A DNA stretch of 64,000 nt, taken from assembly GCA_041740975.1 (NCBI GenBank), contig JBGSKV010000110.1, positions 1-64,000 on the forward strand, read 5' to 3'. The translations under genes and the position numbers were made by a program. Positions within the stretch are counted from its first letter, which is position 1, and each line of letters begins with the position of its first letter. Positions 51,825-60,658 of this stretch are shown here, one piece after another. Under the pieces are notes generated by a model. It saw only the letters and a list, made by a program, of their open reading frames with translations, had not been told where the DNA came from and did no database searches. This stretch comes from JBGSKV01 sp041740975. GTDB lineage: Bacteria > Bdellovibrionota_B > Oligoflexia > Oligoflexales > JALZUQ01.

Positions 51825-51910
51825 TGCAAACCGATTTGTCGAAAATGCAGATACTTATTCGGTATGATTTGGTACTTAACGAGAGGACGCTTTGATAGCG
51901 AGGAGCTTTG

Positions 51911-52270
51911 ATGAAAATTTTTCTGGCGATTTTTAAATGTGCTGAAAATAGTATGAACCACCAGGCCTGGATGGAGTTGGAACCCCAGATTCAGAAAGAG
52001 CGGGAGCTGAAAGGGGCGGAGGCTCTGAGCCAGTGGAAAGCCAAGTATAAGAATCAGTTTGCATATGAAGGTGGATCCCTTGGCGAAGAAACAAAACTTA
52101 TTGACCTTCAAGGCATCCACGAAATGCCCAGTCAGTTGGGAAGCTTCTTGGTAGTAAAGGCGGAGTCCCATGAGGAAGCCGCCCAAATGTTTTTAGAGCA
52201 CCCGCACTTTGCTATATTTCCGGGAGATGCCATTGAAGTCTTAGAGTGTACTGGTAAATCGAGGGGTTAA
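51911..52270 (+). CDS. YCII-like small protein
   Basis: From the ATG at 51911, preceded by AGGAG, the protein has 119 residues. 'LGSFLVVKAESHEEAAQMFLEHPHF' and 'GDAIEVLEC' match the C-terminal half of YCII/DGPF-type proteins, which form small alpha/beta dimers. The function of the family is mostly unknown; relatives sit near sigma factors. It is a single gene here, 86 bp after the membrane-subunit gene. Confidence 0.78.
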   Translation: MKIFLAIFKCAENSMNHQAWMELEPQIQKERELKGAEALSQWKAKYKNQFAYEGGSLGEETKLIDLQGIHEMPSQLGSFLVVKAESHEEAAQMFLEHPHFAIFPGDAIEVLECTGKSRG

Positions 52271-52400
52271 GCTCTATTGCTAACCATGGCTTACTGGTGA
52301 GAAGGCACAAGACCAATTTGATAAGTAGTTTTCAGTCTTTTTAGTTGATTTTGAGGTCTAGGATTGATAACTGCCCGGAAAGTTATTTAAGGAGCAATTT

Positions 52401-52925
52401 ATGTCTTATATTCTGATTTTCACTACATTCTTCACGCTGATGGGTAGTGTCACTGCTCAGGCTCAAAAACTCGATATCCAGGAGATGCTTTTCGGCGAGA
52501 AACCCACTCATGACCTTTACGATTCTAAAGGGCCAAAGTGGAAAGATAAAATGATCGAAAAAAATAAGGTTAACGAAGAAGATATCACCAAGCGGTATGA
52601 CGAAGGTGAGAACTTTTATGATGCTGTTCTTAGTTGTCAAGAAAACGAAGGCAAGACGATGGAGGGATTTGATGCTGGCGATGTCAGCTATGAAGTCTCC
52701 TACAAAGTCTTAGCGATGAAGAGCATTCAGAAAAGTGAATCTCGCTCTGAGACTGTAGCATATGTTTTAGTGCCATTGGTTAAACTGACTTACAGCACCG
52801 ACGATACTCCTGCGGGGGAATGTGAAGTCTTAGAAGATGACTACGGGTACGTTTATAAAAATGACGCCAAGAAGATTCTTTATTTGGGGCGTATTCTCTC
52901 TGGCAAATTTGAACCGGCTAAATAG
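52401..52925 (+). CDS. Small secreted protein of unknown function
   Basis: The 174-residue protein has a signal peptide ('ILIFTTFFTLMGSVTAQAQ') and an AAGGAG site 6 nt before the ATG. The mature part is acidic, with only two cysteines, in 'VLSCQENEG' and 'AGECEVLEDD', possibly one disulfide. No domain is recognised. The next gene starts 9 bp after its stop, so the two are co-transcribed. Confidence 0.75.
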   Translation: MSYILIFTTFFTLMGSVTAQAQKLDIQEMLFGEKPTHDLYDSKGPKWKDKMIEKNKVNEEDITKRYDEGENFYDAVLSCQENEGKTMEGFDAGDVSYEVSYKVLAMKSIQKSESRSETVAYVLVPLVKLTYSTDDTPAGECEVLEDDYGYVYKNDAKKILYLGRILSGKFEPAK

Positions 52926-52934
52926 AGGTCGAGT

Positions 52935-53291
52935 TTGATAGGCATTCACGGACTTTTATTGATGGGGACGGCAGTGCTTCACACTGCCTTCGGTCTTCTT
53001 CCTAAGATATACGGAGAGGAGTGGAGCGAATTTTCTCGATTGAGACTCTGGAAGTCCGTATCCATCGCCAATGACCGAAATATGGCGGCTTTTTGGTTTG
53101 TCATCTTTGGTCCCACATTGTTTTTAGCCGGGCTTGCCATTTATGAAATCGAAATGGCGGGAATTGGATTGCCGCGTTCTTTTGGATGGACTCTACTGGG
53201 AGTCTCAGCTGTCGGTTCTGTTATGTGCCCAAAATCCGGTTTCACCATATTATTACTACCACAGGCAATTTATTATTTGGTTTCAAGTTAG
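52935..53291 (+). CDS. Small membrane protein (DUF6463-like)
   Basis: The 118-residue protein starts at TTG 52935 with GAGG 6 nt upstream, right after the preceding gene's stop. It has three or four membrane segments ('HGLLLMGTAVLHTAFGLLP' and 'NMAAFWFVIFGPTLFLAGLAI'), a pattern like DUF6463 proteins. The role is unknown. It shares an operon with 52401-52925 and is followed by a hairpin at 53350-53381. Confidence 0.65.
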   Translation: MIGIHGLLLMGTAVLHTAFGLLPKIYGEEWSEFSRLRLWKSVSIANDRNMAAFWFVIFGPTLFLAGLAIYEIEMAGIGLPRSFGWTLLGVSAVGSVMCPKSGFTILLLPQAIYYLVSS

Positions 53292-53349
53292 TTAGGCGGT
53301 CAATCGGTTGGCCCTGAAAATTTGCCTCCGGCAAGTCTCATTCGTCTTA

Positions 53350-53381
53350 CGCATCGTCGCAAACTTCTTCGCGACGATGCG
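53350..53381. terminator. Hairpin between convergent genes, terminator-like without T-run
   Basis: An 11-bp perfect stem CGCATCGTCGC (53350-53360) with GCGACGATGCG (53371-53381) and a 10-nt loop, flanked by TCTCAT/ATGAGA further out. No T-tract follows, so it may be an RNA-stabilising or weakly terminating structure between the stops at 53291 and 53389. Confidence 0.45.
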
Positions 53382-53388
53382 ATGAGAA

Positions 53389-53784
53389 TTAATCGAAAAA
53401 CCGTGGAGTAAAGCAATCGATAAACCCTAAGGTTGTCACCGCCTTTCCCTTCACGAAAACATACTGACCTTCGACAAAACTTAGCTTGTAAACATCTTTG
53501 ACTTGCCCCATGAATACTTCCGTGAAACTCACGTCAGATCCAGGTTCAAATCCCCAATTTCTACACATCTTGATGGCAACATATTGTGCCGCCTGTGTAG
53601 AGCAAAAGTTTGATTCGTCAAACAATGGTCCATTCCGGTCCACGCAAAAAGCCACCGGCAAACCTTTGTGCGTTGCCTCCCGCCAATCCAGTGGTCCTTC
53701 ACCAATATGATCGGCCCTTGCAATGCTTGTGAAGCAAAGAACAAGCCCGATTGACATACTTGCTACTTTCAAAATAAATTTCAT
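53389..53784 (-). CDS. Small secreted protein of unknown function
   Basis: From the ATG at 53784 the protein is 131 residues with a signal peptide ('ILKVASMSIGLVLCFTSIARA'); AAAGGAGAG lies just upstream. The mature domain has four cysteines ('VAFCVDR', 'SNFCSTQ', 'IKMCRNW', 'GFIDCFT'), suggesting two disulfides in the periplasm. No family is recognised. It lies alone, convergent with the small membrane-protein gene. Confidence 0.75.
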   Translation of the reverse strand: MKFILKVASMSIGLVLCFTSIARADHIGEGPLDWREATHKGLPVAFCVDRNGPLFDESNFCSTQAAQYVAIKMCRNWGFEPGSDVSFTEVFMGQVKDVYKLSFVEGQYVFVKGKAVTTLGFIDCFTPRFFD

Positions 53785-54351
53785 AATCTCTCCTTTTCCC
53801 AAAATTTTACTTTTCTGAAATTAAAGAATGCAATTAGTTTGCCATAATTTCGTTTTTCAATTTTTCAACTAATTCAGCAAGCTAAGAATTTAGAAGCTTT
53901 TTAAACGGTTTCAATTTTAAACCGAAAAATTCATTTTTAAACTGAAGGGTGATCAATTAGATATGATGTGAATTTTTAATAACATTTGCGATTTACCTAC
54001 TTATTAGGGGCAATTTCAATCAAGTATTATGAATCGTGATACGGTGTTTACGTACAGCAGGTCTCGACAAAAAAGGCATCGCCATGAATACATTCAAAGA
54101 TAAATCCATCCCATCAGGCCGCAATAAAACAGACAAAAGCTTATGGAAAGAACGCAGGAATGGGTGATGGATTGAGAAACTTTGTACCATCAAAGTGACT
54201 CGATTTTTCTCCGTCATAGCCGTCACTTGAAAACGCGAAACACCCGACCTGAAAAAGTAAAATTGTCATTGCAAAAATTCTTTGCATGGATTGCTTTCAG
54301 TTGTAGCTTAAGTCATATCCGAGTCTGGGTGGATGTCCACAGATCCCGGAT
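53785..54351. other. Gene-free stretch of 567 bp
   Basis: No credible gene is found. The two short open frames here (54020-54226 minus, 54182-54379 plus) have no ribosome site or recognised features. The left half is very AT-rich, with a 6-bp hairpin CGGTTT/AAACCG at 53906-53924. It separates the 53389 gene from the prepilin gene, both on the minus strand. Confidence 0.5.
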
Positions 54352-55002
54352 TTATAAGCACTGGCTATTTGCGTCATAGCCTTGCGTAGTGGTCTGAACA
54401 TTGTGATCGGAATTTGCGGTCCCGCGGTGGCGCAATTCATTTGTCTCGGCATGTAGCACCCAAGTGTCATACTTATCCGTGCAACCAGGAAAAACGCGTC
54501 TATCGTCATCGCTAGTGGTAGTTCCAAGCTCTCGGCCAATATGATAGTAACCGTTAGACGAATACCCATAACGCAACTTCCGACAATCCGTGACGACAAA
54601 ACCTAGCCTGGAGCGATAGTAAAAGTTATTGGTGGGTGTATCGCTAGGTGGCCACATACAATCTTTGGGTCCGGCTCCCTCTTCGTAAAATAAGATGTCC
54701 CCTTTGGTTATTCCTAGTCTATTTGTGCATTCACTGATCGGATCGCTGCAAGGTTGACCCCTATCTCGAACATACTCACCGTTTTCTGCTTTGTACGCCT
54801 CTTGTGCGGTCATGAGGTGTCGGAGCATTAGCGCGGGTTCCGCTTGCATGGCGGCTTTTTTATAGTTTTTGTATTGTGGCATGGCAATCGCCGCCAAGCT
54901 GGCGATGATGCCAATGACTATCATCAGTTCCACTAAAGTAAAGCCGGCTGACTTTTTGTTGAAAATTTCTGGATACAAAACAGCTCGTCGTATGGATGAC
55001 AT
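54352..55002 (-). CDS. Type IV prepilin-like protein
   Basis: From the ATG at 55002 the protein has 216 residues. A 19-residue leader leads to the prepilin-peptidase site 'KSAGFTLVELMIVIGIIASL'. The C-terminal domain has several Cys and aromatic residues, ending 'DANSQCL'. It shares 'GFVVTDCRKLRYGYS' with the matching part of the protein at 10850-11410, so the two are likely paralogues. The start is uncertain because the ATG at 55002 has GAGG almost touching it. The longer frame to 55197 adds 65 residues of unlikely sequence. No pilus cluster is nearby. Confidence 0.83.
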   Translation of the reverse strand: MSSIRRAVLYPEIFNKKSAGFTLVELMIVIGIIASLAAIAMPQYKNYKKAAMQAEPALMLRHLMTAQEAYKAENGEYVRDRGQPCSDPISECTNRLGITKGDILFYEEGAGPKDCMWPPSDTPTNNFYYRSRLGFVVTDCRKLRYGYSSNGYYHIGRELGTTTSDDDRRVFPGCTDKYDTWVLHAETNELRHRGTANSDHNVQTTTQGYDANSQCL

Positions 55003-55355
55003 CCTCGTACAATTCAAAGTCCAAAAGTCAGTACCTTTAAGTTTACTATATTCTTTATTTTGACGACACCCGACTGGGTCCATTTGCCTGATCGATTTCG
55101 GAACAATTCGGCCTTGACTTAGTGTTCCCGGAACTCCGGAGGACATGTAGGTCTCAGCCTCCAATATTTCCATCGATACATTGACCTCTGGGATCAACTT
55201 ATGGCCGCGCTAACCTCACATCTAACTAATGTCCTCTCGCCGCCTATTTTGGAATCATTCAAAATTTGGCATGCAAAATGCTTAAGACCAAATGAAAGTG
55301 GGAAACAATAACGGAAGTTGTTGTTTGTATGTTTGTCCATAAAAAGGGAAATATC

Positions 55356-55856
55356 ATGAAAAGTAGTTTAGTAGTTCCAATTGGTTTGATGTGCTTTATG
55401 CTAATTGGATGCACAAAGACTCCCGAAGAACGACGTTCGGAGCTGGAAAATCAAACGCAAAATGAAATTGCGGAAGTGCGACAAGACTCCGCGGAAGAAC
55501 GTAATGAAATTCGTGCGGAAGCATCGGAAGAAGTTGCTGAAATTCGCCGCGAAGCAGCTGAAGAACGTCGGGATATTTATCTCGCTTCGATTAAGAATCG
55601 CCGAGAAGCTTTGGAAGCTCGAGTCGACAAGTTTGAAGATCGCATTCAGGACAAAAAGGCAGTGACACCAGAACAAGCCGAGTGGTTAGCCAAAGTGAAT
55701 GGTGCCGAAGAGAGATTAGAAACCGTGAAAGAACTTGTTGATGAGTCAACCGGTGAAAACTGGAAAAATTTGAGACCAGTAGTATCGGATGCGTATGTTG
55801 ATTTATATAATACGTTAGCGACGGCTGAACGCACGGTCGGAAACGCCAAGATGTAA
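55356..55856 (+). CDS. Coiled-coil lipoprotein
   Basis: From the ATG at 55356 (AGGG 8 nt upstream) the protein is 166 residues with lipobox 'LIGC' near residue 19. The next about 80 residues are a highly charged coiled-coil with an 'AEERNEIRAEASEEVAEIRR' type repeat, then a shorter helical end. It resembles Lpp-like or small outer-membrane coiled-coil lipoproteins that tie the membrane to other layers. No gene for a partner is nearby. The 353 bp between it and the prepilin gene hold no other gene. Confidence 0.78.
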   Translation: MKSSLVVPIGLMCFMLIGCTKTPEERRSELENQTQNEIAEVRQDSAEERNEIRAEASEEVAEIRREAAEERRDIYLASIKNRREALEARVDKFEDRIQDKKAVTPEQAEWLAKVNGAEERLETVKELVDESTGENWKNLRPVVSDAYVDLYNTLATAERTVGNAKM

Positions 55857-55864
55857 TTGAGTTT

Positions 55865-55899
55865 GATGAACACCCGCCTAGGTTTGGCGGGTGTTCATC
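55865..55899. terminator. Strong hairpin between convergent genes
   Basis: A 14-bp perfect stem, GATGAACACCCGCC (55865-55878) with GGCGGGTGTTCATC (55886-55899), and a 7-nt loop lie 8 bp after the coiled-coil lipoprotein stop and 12 bp from the SRPBCC stop on the other strand. The T-tract is weak on both sides; it probably stops both transcripts. Confidence 0.7.
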
Positions 55900-55910
55900 A
55901 ATTTGCGAGT

Positions 55911-56342
55911 TTACAGAAAGTATTCAACATACGAGTCTATGATATTTGTCCACCCACCTTCATGATTTTTACGTGCTGCTTCCGAAACAAAACCCTCATG
56001 TGAAAGCGTTATTTCTGTTGTTTTGTCATCGATAGATTTAAAGTTGAGCGTTACAAGGCTGGTTTCTAGCGTTTGATGCGGCGACATCCAGGTAAAGACG
56101 ATTTGGTTGAAAGGTCTAATTGTTTTGTACTCGCCCGTGTGCGGAATCTCAGTCTCGCCGACTTGCATGACAATGAGAAAAGAACCACCCGCTTTCGGTT
56201 CGGTTTCGACTCTGGGTACAGAAATTCCTTTGCAGCCACTCATAAAAGATTGGAGTGATTCTGGTTTGAGCCATGCTTCGAAACAGGTTTTTGCACTGGC
56301 CTTGACAGTTCTCGAAAGATTTACACTCAGTTCTTTAGTCAT
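55911..56342 (-). CDS. SRPBCC (AHSA1-like) protein
   Basis: The 143-residue protein from the third of three ATGs (56342) has 'SRTVKASAKTCFEAWLKPES', 'PRVETEPKAGGSFLIVM' and 'LSHEGFVSEAARKNHEGGWT', the START/AHSA1 fold for small hydrophobic ligands. The three tandem ATGs overlap the end of the ArsR gene, where the same bases code its terminal 'DDDD'; AAGGGG best fits 56342. The two genes are translationally coupled, a frequent ArsR-SRPBCC pair. The ligand is unknown. Confidence 0.88.
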   Translation of the reverse strand: MTKELSVNLSRTVKASAKTCFEAWLKPESLQSFMSGCKGISVPRVETEPKAGGSFLIVMQVGETEIPHTGEYKTIRPFNQIVFTWMSPHQTLETSLVTLNFKSIDDKTTEITLSHEGFVSEAARKNHEGGWTNIIDSYVEYFL

Positions 56343-56703
56343 CATCATCCCCCTTCAGTTCTATGTGTTTCACGAATGCATCTAATTTTTGATTCCAGAA
56401 ATGATGGTAGGTACTAAGGTACTCGAACCCGGCATTCAGGCGCTCCCAGTTGGGACTGATCATATGGGTGCGCCATTCCACTGTCCGTTTGATCACGCCG
56501 GCTCGTTCCAGGATCTTCACGTGTTTAGAAACACTGTTGAGACTCATGTCAAACGCCTGCGCTAGGTCCGTCACGCGCAGCTCCCCGGCCTCGCGAAGGA
56601 GATCTAAGATCTTTCTTCGCGACGGGTCACTAATGGCAAAAAAAAGTTGATCAAGTCGTTCTTCTTTTTTTTTGCTCACAAACCCGTCCCGCTTATCATT
56701 CAT
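56335..56703 (-). CDS. ArsR-family transcription regulator
   Basis: The 122-residue protein carries the winged helix-turn-helix: 'FFAISDPSRRKILDLLREAG', 'RVTDLAQAFDMSLNSVSKHV' (recognition helix) and 'LERAGVIKRTVEWRTHMIS'. No metal-binding Cys pair is seen, so it likely senses something other than metal ions. It overlaps the downstream SRPBCC gene by 8 bp and should repress this two-gene unit. The divergent secreted gene at 56906 lies 202 bp away and could share the control region. Confidence 0.9.
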   Translation of the reverse strand: MNDKRDGFVSKKKEERLDQLFFAISDPSRRKILDLLREAGELRVTDLAQAFDMSLNSVSKHVKILERAGVIKRTVEWRTHMISPNWERLNAGFEYLSTYHHFWNQKLDAFVKHIELKGDDDD

Positions 56704-56905
56704 CTTATCGGTTGAATGATAGAGATCTTTAGGCTTATTGGCAATAGTTGGTGTAAGCCATTGATTAGTCCGGATATTACCAATGGGGGGCCATGTCGAT
56801 TTTTGGGATATCCGTTGAATTTCGCAGATTCACTGATATAGTCTGCCACAGAATTACATGTGAAATTATAGAAGTATGACCATAATTTGAAAGTGAAGGT
56901 TATCC

Positions 56906-57514
56906 ATGAATTCAGTTTGTATGAAGGTTTTCGGAATTTGCTTATTCGCATTTGCACAGTTTGGTTCGCAAGCTTTTGCTTGCGCTTTAGATGAGCCAAT
57001 TGATTTGCCCGAGTCGAATTTACATGAGCTTGCCTACCCATTTTCTATTTCTAAGGCAAAGTTTGATAAAGAGCCAATGTTTGATGATGCTTCTGCATAT
57101 GACCCGGAGACGGATGGCCTCACGCTAGATATTTTTAATTTGAACTGGGAAAATCGGGACCTCAAAATTATGGGCACGGCTATTTACCAAGTCAAATCTT
57201 CAACGGACTGGCCGGAGCGAATTGGCTTCTCTCCCAGCTACGGCGGGACTTTTCCGAACTTCGAAAAAGGGTATAGGAACGAAAACGGCCTGGAAACGTT
57301 TACGACCAGATACAATTTGACTTTAGTCGGTGAGCGCCATCGTGGCGATCTTGCCGAATATTTGATGATAGCCAAGATAAAAAACCAAAAACTTTTGTCT
57401 TTTGAACTTAAACTACCCATCTTCGAGGTTTACTCGCGGGCAAATCATACGGTTTTATTGGCATTTACGGGTGAGCACCAAACCCTTTGTTTGAAGAGTG
57501 GCGTATTCCAATAG
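56906..57514 (+). CDS. Secreted protein of unknown function
   Basis: The 202-residue protein has a signal peptide ('VFGICLFAFAQFGSQAFAC') and an AAGG site before the ATG. The mature protein is rich in aromatic and acidic residues, looks beta-rich, and has only two cysteines, 'FACALDE' near the start and 'TLCLKSG' near the end. No domain is recognised. It is a single gene, 202 bp from the divergent ArsR-SRPBCC pair. Confidence 0.72.
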   Translation: MNSVCMKVFGICLFAFAQFGSQAFACALDEPIDLPESNLHELAYPFSISKAKFDKEPMFDDASAYDPETDGLTLDIFNLNWENRDLKIMGTAIYQVKSSTDWPERIGFSPSYGGTFPNFEKGYRNENGLETFTTRYNLTLVGERHRGDLAEYLMIAKIKNQKLLSFELKLPIFEVYSRANHTVLLAFTGEHQTLCLKSGVFQ

Positions 57515-57691
57515 GGCCCTTCAAATAGATGGAAAGAAAATTCGCCTGGGTCAGTTGAGCGTCTTTCAAACAAGCCAGCGAACTGCTATCTAGCTAATTT
57601 TACCGATGTTGTGAGTCTTATTTGTAAAAAACCTAAAGATACTGCGTAACTTGACGAGACGTCTGGCGAACCTTTAGTGGAACGTCCGACT

Positions 57692-59194
57692 ATGAAACCA
57701 ATCCAATTACGACACCTAAAACTTTCGACCATACTTCTTCCGTTTGCATGCTTCATCATGGCTTGCGGCTCCGCCGTCGAAAGTCGTGATCTCACCGGCA
57801 AGCCATTATCCAGCAGTACGGATTCAGTTGCTGACTCGCCAACTATTCAGCCTGCTCCAAGTCATAACTTTACATCTGAAGTAGCGTATCTGGAAGACGA
57901 ACCAGCTTTTTTTGCCGCTCGCATGCAGATGCTTGATAAAGCTACGAAGTCGGTTCGAATCCAATCACTTATTTTTTATTCAGACGAATCTAGTAAACTC
58001 ATTTCAAACAAACTTCTCGCACTCGTGGAGCGTGGTGTCGAAGTCGACATCATCATAGACCCGGTTTTTAACCGTAATGTGAAAGAGCATAAACTTTTCC
58101 TGGAACTTGTTTCCAAAGGCGTTCGTCTCTGGGGGTATGAGAAACTCTACTCTGCATGGATCCATCAAGCTCTGCAAATCAGAACTCTACAAGATATGTT
58201 TATGACTCTAAATATGCGTTATCACGAGAAACTTTTTATTATCGACGGTGAACTGCCACAAAAAGCCCAGGCCATTATTGGTGGGGCCAATATGGCCAAC
58301 GATTATTTTGCCGTTGTGGAAGGCGATCCCATGAACAGGTTCGTGGATCGTGACGTCGCAGTAAGAGGATCCGTCGTGGCGGATTTGACGAAGGCATTTG
58401 ACGCAACTAAAGACGAGTTTGCACAACGTCGACTCACCGATCCCAATGGAGCGCAACCACTTTTGGATTTGATATTGGATATTCAAGATGGACCCATTCC
58501 GCTTTCAGACATGAATCAGTCTTATCTTAATACTCTGGCGGGATATGCTGCTAAACCCCTAAACTTGAATTGGCAGCCGGTGAATGTTCAGTTTATTCAG
58601 TCGCGGCCTAGATTCAAAGAAGACAAAATTTTCCCGGAAGTCGTTAAGTTAATCAACAGCGCTAAGGCGGAGATCCTTATCGCCAACGCTTATTTTGTTC
58701 CCGAAAAAGCACTTGTAGACGCGCTTGCCAACGCCGTTAAAAGAGGTGTGAAAGTTAAAATATTGACGAACACACGCGATATCATCGAAATTCCTATCCT
58801 CGTAGATCTCGGACGCAGCAAATTCAAAGCGATTCTGGATGCAAACTCGGCGGGCTCAGCCGGCAATGTTGAAATCTATGAATGGGGTGGATTTGTCGTC
58901 TTTAGTAATGAGTTCGGACAGAACCACAGCAAGTATATGGTCGTTGATCGCCAAACTGTTATGATTGGGTCGTATAATTTTGATCTCCGAAGCCGCCTCC
59001 TTAACTCCGAATCAGTCGTGGTCTTTAGCGATGTCATGTCGGCAAATCAATATGCGGCCGAATTCTACGGCCACATCGTGCCGAGCTTAAGTACCTTGCT
59101 GACCTATGAAGAGGCCGAGGCCTACAATAACCCCGATAGCGTCTTTGAAAGATTCAAGCTTAGACTACTCAATCGATTTGCAATTATTTTCTGA
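57692..59194 (+). CDS. Phospholipase D-family lipoprotein (cardiolipin synthase-like)
   Basis: From the ATG at 57692 the protein is 500 residues, with lipobox 'FIMAC' near residue 25; the GTG five codons earlier is possible. Two HKD motifs are intact: 'RYHEKLFIIDGE' in the first half and 'QNHSKYMVVDRQ' in the second, followed by 'MIGSYNFDLRS'. The pair makes one active site, as in cardiolipin synthase and other PLD-type enzymes. Lipid anchoring means it faces the periplasm or surface, so it may remodel or attack phospholipids. Substrate unknown. It stands alone. Confidence 0.9.
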   Translation: MKPIQLRHLKLSTILLPFACFIMACGSAVESRDLTGKPLSSSTDSVADSPTIQPAPSHNFTSEVAYLEDEPAFFAARMQMLDKATKSVRIQSLIFYSDESSKLISNKLLALVERGVEVDIIIDPVFNRNVKEHKLFLELVSKGVRLWGYEKLYSAWIHQALQIRTLQDMFMTLNMRYHEKLFIIDGELPQKAQAIIGGANMANDYFAVVEGDPMNRFVDRDVAVRGSVVADLTKAFDATKDEFAQRRLTDPNGAQPLLDLILDIQDGPIPLSDMNQSYLNTLAGYAAKPLNLNWQPVNVQFIQSRPRFKEDKIFPEVVKLINSAKAEILIANAYFVPEKALVDALANAVKRGVKVKILTNTRDIIEIPILVDLGRSKFKAILDANSAGSAGNVEIYEWGGFVVFSNEFGQNHSKYMVVDRQTVMIGSYNFDLRSRLLNSESVVVFSDVMSANQYAAEFYGHIVPSLSTLLTYEEAEAYNNPDSVFERFKLRLLNRFAIIF

Positions 59195-59227
59195 CACCCA
59201 GTAGAGTTCCCACCGTGTGGCGAAGCC

Positions 59228-59728
59228 TTAGCTTCCACTTTTGTTCGTCATACTAGCTATGATTTTTTCAAGACCTATGGCTGCGCATTCTTCATCGAGA
59301 TGACCACCAGGAGCTCCTCCCACAGCTATGGCGCCCACGATGTCTTGGTCATTTTTGACAACGAGACCACCACCCACCAAAAGAATGTTCGGAACTTTCA
59401 CAAGCTGAGAAATAGCGGGGTTCGCAAGGATTCTCTCTGCCATTTGCGATGTTTTTTCTAGTTTGTTGATCTGTCCGAGGGCAGTCGCCGTGTACGCTTT
59501 CATGCGCGCTGAGTCTAGCGTTAGTGGTGAAGCTTTGTTGTCTCGCAGCATGGCAATGATAAGACCTTCGTTGTTGACAACCACAGCAGTGACATCATAA
59601 CCCTTCTTTCGGCAGTCCTCGACCGCAGCTATGACAGCTTCGTGCGCTTGTTCGGCGCTAATGGCAGAGCCCAGCACGTTTGTTGTCAGAACTAGTAAAC
59701 TTATCAAGAAAATTTTTGGCAAAATCAT
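59228..59728 (-). CDS. GlcG/HbpS-type (DUF336) heme-binding-like protein, secreted
   Basis: From the ATG at 59728 (AAGGAG 5 nt upstream) the protein is 166 residues. It has a signal peptide ('FLISLLVLTTNVLGSA') and the GlcG/HbpS fold: 'AVVVNNEGLIIAMLRDN', 'ARMKAYTATALG' and 'GGGLVVKNDQDIVGAIAVGG'. Related HbpS proteins bind heme outside the cell. The longer frame to 59836 is not supported by a ribosome site. It diverges from the DUF3750 gene across 136 bp. Confidence 0.85.
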   Translation of the reverse strand: MILPKIFLISLLVLTTNVLGSAISAEQAHEAVIAAVEDCRKKGYDVTAVVVNNEGLIIAMLRDNKASPLTLDSARMKAYTATALGQINKLEKTSQMAERILANPAISQLVKVPNILLVGGGLVVKNDQDIVGAIAVGGAPGGHLDEECAAIGLEKIIASMTNKSGS

Positions 59729-59864
59729 CGCGACTCCTTCTCGGTTAAAGCATGAGATTAGAATGAAACATTTGGTGGATGAGACATAGATCATTTTGCT
59801 CAACGTTTGTTGAGTGACAGGAAACTCTTGTGACAAAATTACTCGGAAGTGCTAAATTCAGACG

Positions 59865-60611
59865 ATGCTTACGCGTATTCACTTTTTAAGTTTTCCATTA
59901 GTTTTTTCTCTTGCGAGTCTGTCAGCTTCCTGCGCCCACCGAGATTGGCGAACAGCAAGCCGAGACAGTGCTGGCATTGCTCCTTTGCCGACAGAGCAGA
60001 GCCAAGCCATCGTCCAAGTGTATGCAGCACGCGCGATCAATTGGCGGGGTGTGTTTGCGGTTCACAGTTGGATCGCAACGAAGGAAAAGAATGCGGACCA
60101 TTATGTCACTTACCATGTCATTGGTTTTCGATTGAAAAGGACGGGTTCAACGGTTGTCATTGAAAAGGATCTTCCCGACCGACGCTGGTTTGGTGCAGAG
60201 CCTTTTATTATCCACGACATCAGAGGTTCGAAAGCTGAATCGGCGATAGCCAAAATTGCAGCTGCAGCAAAAACCTACCCGTATGACAAAACCTATCGAG
60301 CGTGGCCTGGGCCGAACAGCAATACATTTATATCGCACATCATTCGCCGCGTACCCGAAATCGGAGTCGAGCTGCCTCCGCACGCGATTGGCAAAGACTG
60401 GCTCGACAACGGCAGGCCCTTCGATTGGACGGAGAGTGGAACGGGCGTTCAGTTATCGTTATTCGGCTTGTTGGGATTGAGTTTGGGCCTTGCAGAAGGT
60501 ATTGAGTTAAATGTTATTGGCCTGAATCTGGGAATTGACTTTTGGCGGCCTGCGCTCAAACTTCCACTTGTTGGCAGAGTGGGGATAAAGGACGCGCCGG
60601 TGTTTGACTGA
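59865..60611 (+). CDS. DUF3750 family lipoprotein-like protein
   Basis: The 248-residue protein has a signal with a possible lipobox ('VFSLASLSASC'). 'QVYAARAINWRGVFAVHSWIA', 'WPGPNSNTFISHIIRRVPEI' and 'SLFGLLGLSLGLAEGIELN' match DUF3750 proteins, whose role is unknown. Conserved Trp, His and Asn residues suggest an enzyme-like core (inference). It lies 47 bp before the D-lactate-dehydrogenase-like gene on the same strand, but no functional link is apparent. Confidence 0.85.
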   Translation: MLTRIHFLSFPLVFSLASLSASCAHRDWRTASRDSAGIAPLPTEQSQAIVQVYAARAINWRGVFAVHSWIATKEKNADHYVTYHVIGFRLKRTGSTVVIEKDLPDRRWFGAEPFIIHDIRGSKAESAIAKIAAAAKTYPYDKTYRAWPGPNSNTFISHIIRRVPEIGVELPPHAIGKDWLDNGRPFDWTESGTGVQLSLFGLLGLSLGLAEGIELNVIGLNLGIDFWRPALKLPLVGRVGIKDAPVFD

Positions 60612-60658
60612 TTGCTTAACTCTGAGGGTATTTTTTGAAGTCATGGAAAGGAAGCGAT

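Noticed and set aside
56700..57041. 113-codon minus-strand ORF across the ArsR control region
   Set aside because: Overlaps the start of the secreted-protein gene and the ArsR start; no signal, domain or ribosome site.
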